From: Paracoccaceae bacterium | Lineage (GTDB): Bacteria; Pseudomonadota; Alphaproteobacteria; Rhodobacterales; Rhodobacteraceae | DNA length: 6,159 nt | Direction of reading: 5' to 3' | Assembly: GCA_015485015.1 (NCBI GenBank) | Contig: WFUK01000266.1 | Span: 1-6,159, forward strand | In this document: piece after piece, positions 5,835 to 6,159 of the stretch | How the letters are laid out: each line of letters opens with the position of its first letter | Position numbering within the stretch: the stretch's first letter is position 1 | The notes under the pieces: generated by a model | Databases searched by the model: none | Told to the model about the DNA's origin: nothing | Seen by the model: only the letters and a program-made list of their open reading frames with translations | Position numbers and translations under genes: made by a program

Positions 5835-6057
5835 AAGCCGATATAGCTGTGGGCAAGCCGTGACGATCGGTATTGACCGCGTGCAGCGCCGCATTGGATA
5901 CCTCGCGCAGCCGGTTGGCAAAAGCCAGCCGCCAATCATGGTCTTCGGGTTCCAATACTTCGGCAAGGGCCAGATCCTGGGTCCATGCATCGCAGGAGGT
6001 GAGATAAACCTTGTGATTATGCTCGCTATGTTCGGCGGTGATGATGGCGGTTTTCAT
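5833..6057 (-). CDS. Small protein, possibly DUF2849-like
   Basis: This gene encodes 74 residues. Its reality is supported by a near-perfect ribosome binding site (AGGAG, six bases before the ATG), by its place in an otherwise empty gap, and by a plausible cytoplasmic composition with no signal peptide or membrane segment. The sequence starts MKTAIITAEHSEHNHKVYLT. The arrangement ITA...VYLT...W(34 residues before HxWR)...LALAEVLEPED recalls DUF2849 (PF11011), whose members begin with V(V/L)TA, then V(Y/W)L, a Trp and an Ala-rich helix. If so, it is short: DUF2849 proteins usually have about 100 residues and end with a basic RERIRA-type tail that is missing here. DUF2849 genes are commonly found in cysG-cysI sulfate assimilation operons, but here the gene is alone, with a convergent neighbour on one side and at least 100 non-coding bases on the other. 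The gene call is fairly sure; the family call is tentative. Confidence 0.68.
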   Translation of the reverse strand: MKTAIITAEHSEHNHKVYLTSCDAWTQDLALAEVLEPEDHDWRLAFANRLREVSNAALHAVNTDRHGLPTAISA

Positions 6058-6063
6058 ATCTGA

Positions 6064-6068
6064 CTCCT
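6064..6068 (-). promoter_or_regulatory. Ribosome binding site of the small right-end gene
   Basis: CTCCT on the + strand reads AGGAG on the - strand, six bases before the ATG (6057-6055). This is the main evidence that the 74-residue frame is a real gene. Confidence 0.75.
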
Positions 6069-6096
6069 GTAGGCTGTTCAGCGGTTGCTTTCCATC

Positions 6097-6102
6097 TATA
6101 AT
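6097..6102 (+). promoter_or_regulatory. Perfect -10 hexamer on the opposite strand
   Basis: TATAAT on the + strand matches the consensus fully and overlaps the - strand -10 candidate. A rightward promoter for a gene beyond the window edge is possible, but the best -35 at a normal distance (TGTTCA, 6075-6080) is poor. In such AT-rich DNA the hexamer could be chance. Confidence 0.25.
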
Positions 6103-6127
6103 AGGATATTGTTCTGATATATTTCCA
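6098..6127 (-). promoter_or_regulatory. Candidate promoter of the small right-end gene
   Basis: Read on the - strand, TGGAAA (6127-6122, four of six -35 bases) is followed by an 18-base spacer and TATTAT (6103-6098, five of six -10 bases). Transcription would start near 6090, about 33 bases before the ATG. The -35 box lies inside the near-palindrome at 6123-6136. Confidence 0.4.
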
Positions 6128-6136
6128 TATGTGGAA
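6123..6136. promoter_or_regulatory. 14-bp near-palindrome, candidate operator
   Basis: TTCCATATGTGGAA pairs with itself at six of seven half-site positions; the only mismatch is 6128 with 6131. It overlaps the -35 candidate of the small gene, a place where a dimeric regulator could repress. The regulator is unknown. Confidence 0.4.
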
Positions 6137-6159
6137 TTAAATAAGGATATATCGAGAGG

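Noticed and set aside
1..6159. CRISPR array, transposon ends, tRNA or toxin-antitoxin pair
   Set aside because: I found no regularly spaced repeats, no terminal inverted repeats with target duplications, no cloverleaf sequence and no paired small genes.

Overview
The window is ordinary chromosomal sequence, probably from an alphaproteobacterium of the Rhodobacteraceae/Roseobacter type. That placement is inferred from the moderately high G+C content, the codon choice and the family mix (a purine-type BMP transporter, a TetA-like MFS pump, a CaiB-family CoA-transferase and a possible DUF2849 protein). There is no rRNA, tRNA, insertion sequence, CRISPR array, phage gene or replication origin.

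Layout. Positions 1-2469 hold the 3' end of a BMP-type ABC importer operon on the + strand: the C-terminal part of one inner-membrane permease (1-423), a second complete permease (423-1355, with its start overlapping the previous stop) and a periplasmic binding protein (1387-2469). A strong intrinsic terminator (2493-2522) closes the operon. The ATPase subunit is not in the window and is expected to the left. The binding protein resembles those that bind purine bases or nucleosides, so the complex probably imports such compounds. A TetA/TCR-like MFS efflux pump (2667-3875) lies on the - strand, convergent with this operon. It shares a 159-bp divergent promoter region with a CaiB/BaiF CoA-transferase on the + strand (4035-5219), whose sequence resembles the succinyl-CoA:glutarate transferase branch. 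After a 146-bp gap comes a small UspF-like universal stress protein (5366-5794). A short convergent - strand gene (5833-6057) follows, with an excellent ribosome binding site and possible DUF2849 similarity. The last 100 bases are an AT-rich regulatory region carrying promoter-like elements on both strands and a 14-bp near-palindrome.

The three transporter genes work together. The other four genes appear to be separate single-gene units with no obvious joint pathway. I found no clear novel multi-gene system. The items most worth a second look are a 9-bp pairing that competes with the operon terminator, the small orphan gene at the right end, and the two-way promoter region beside it.
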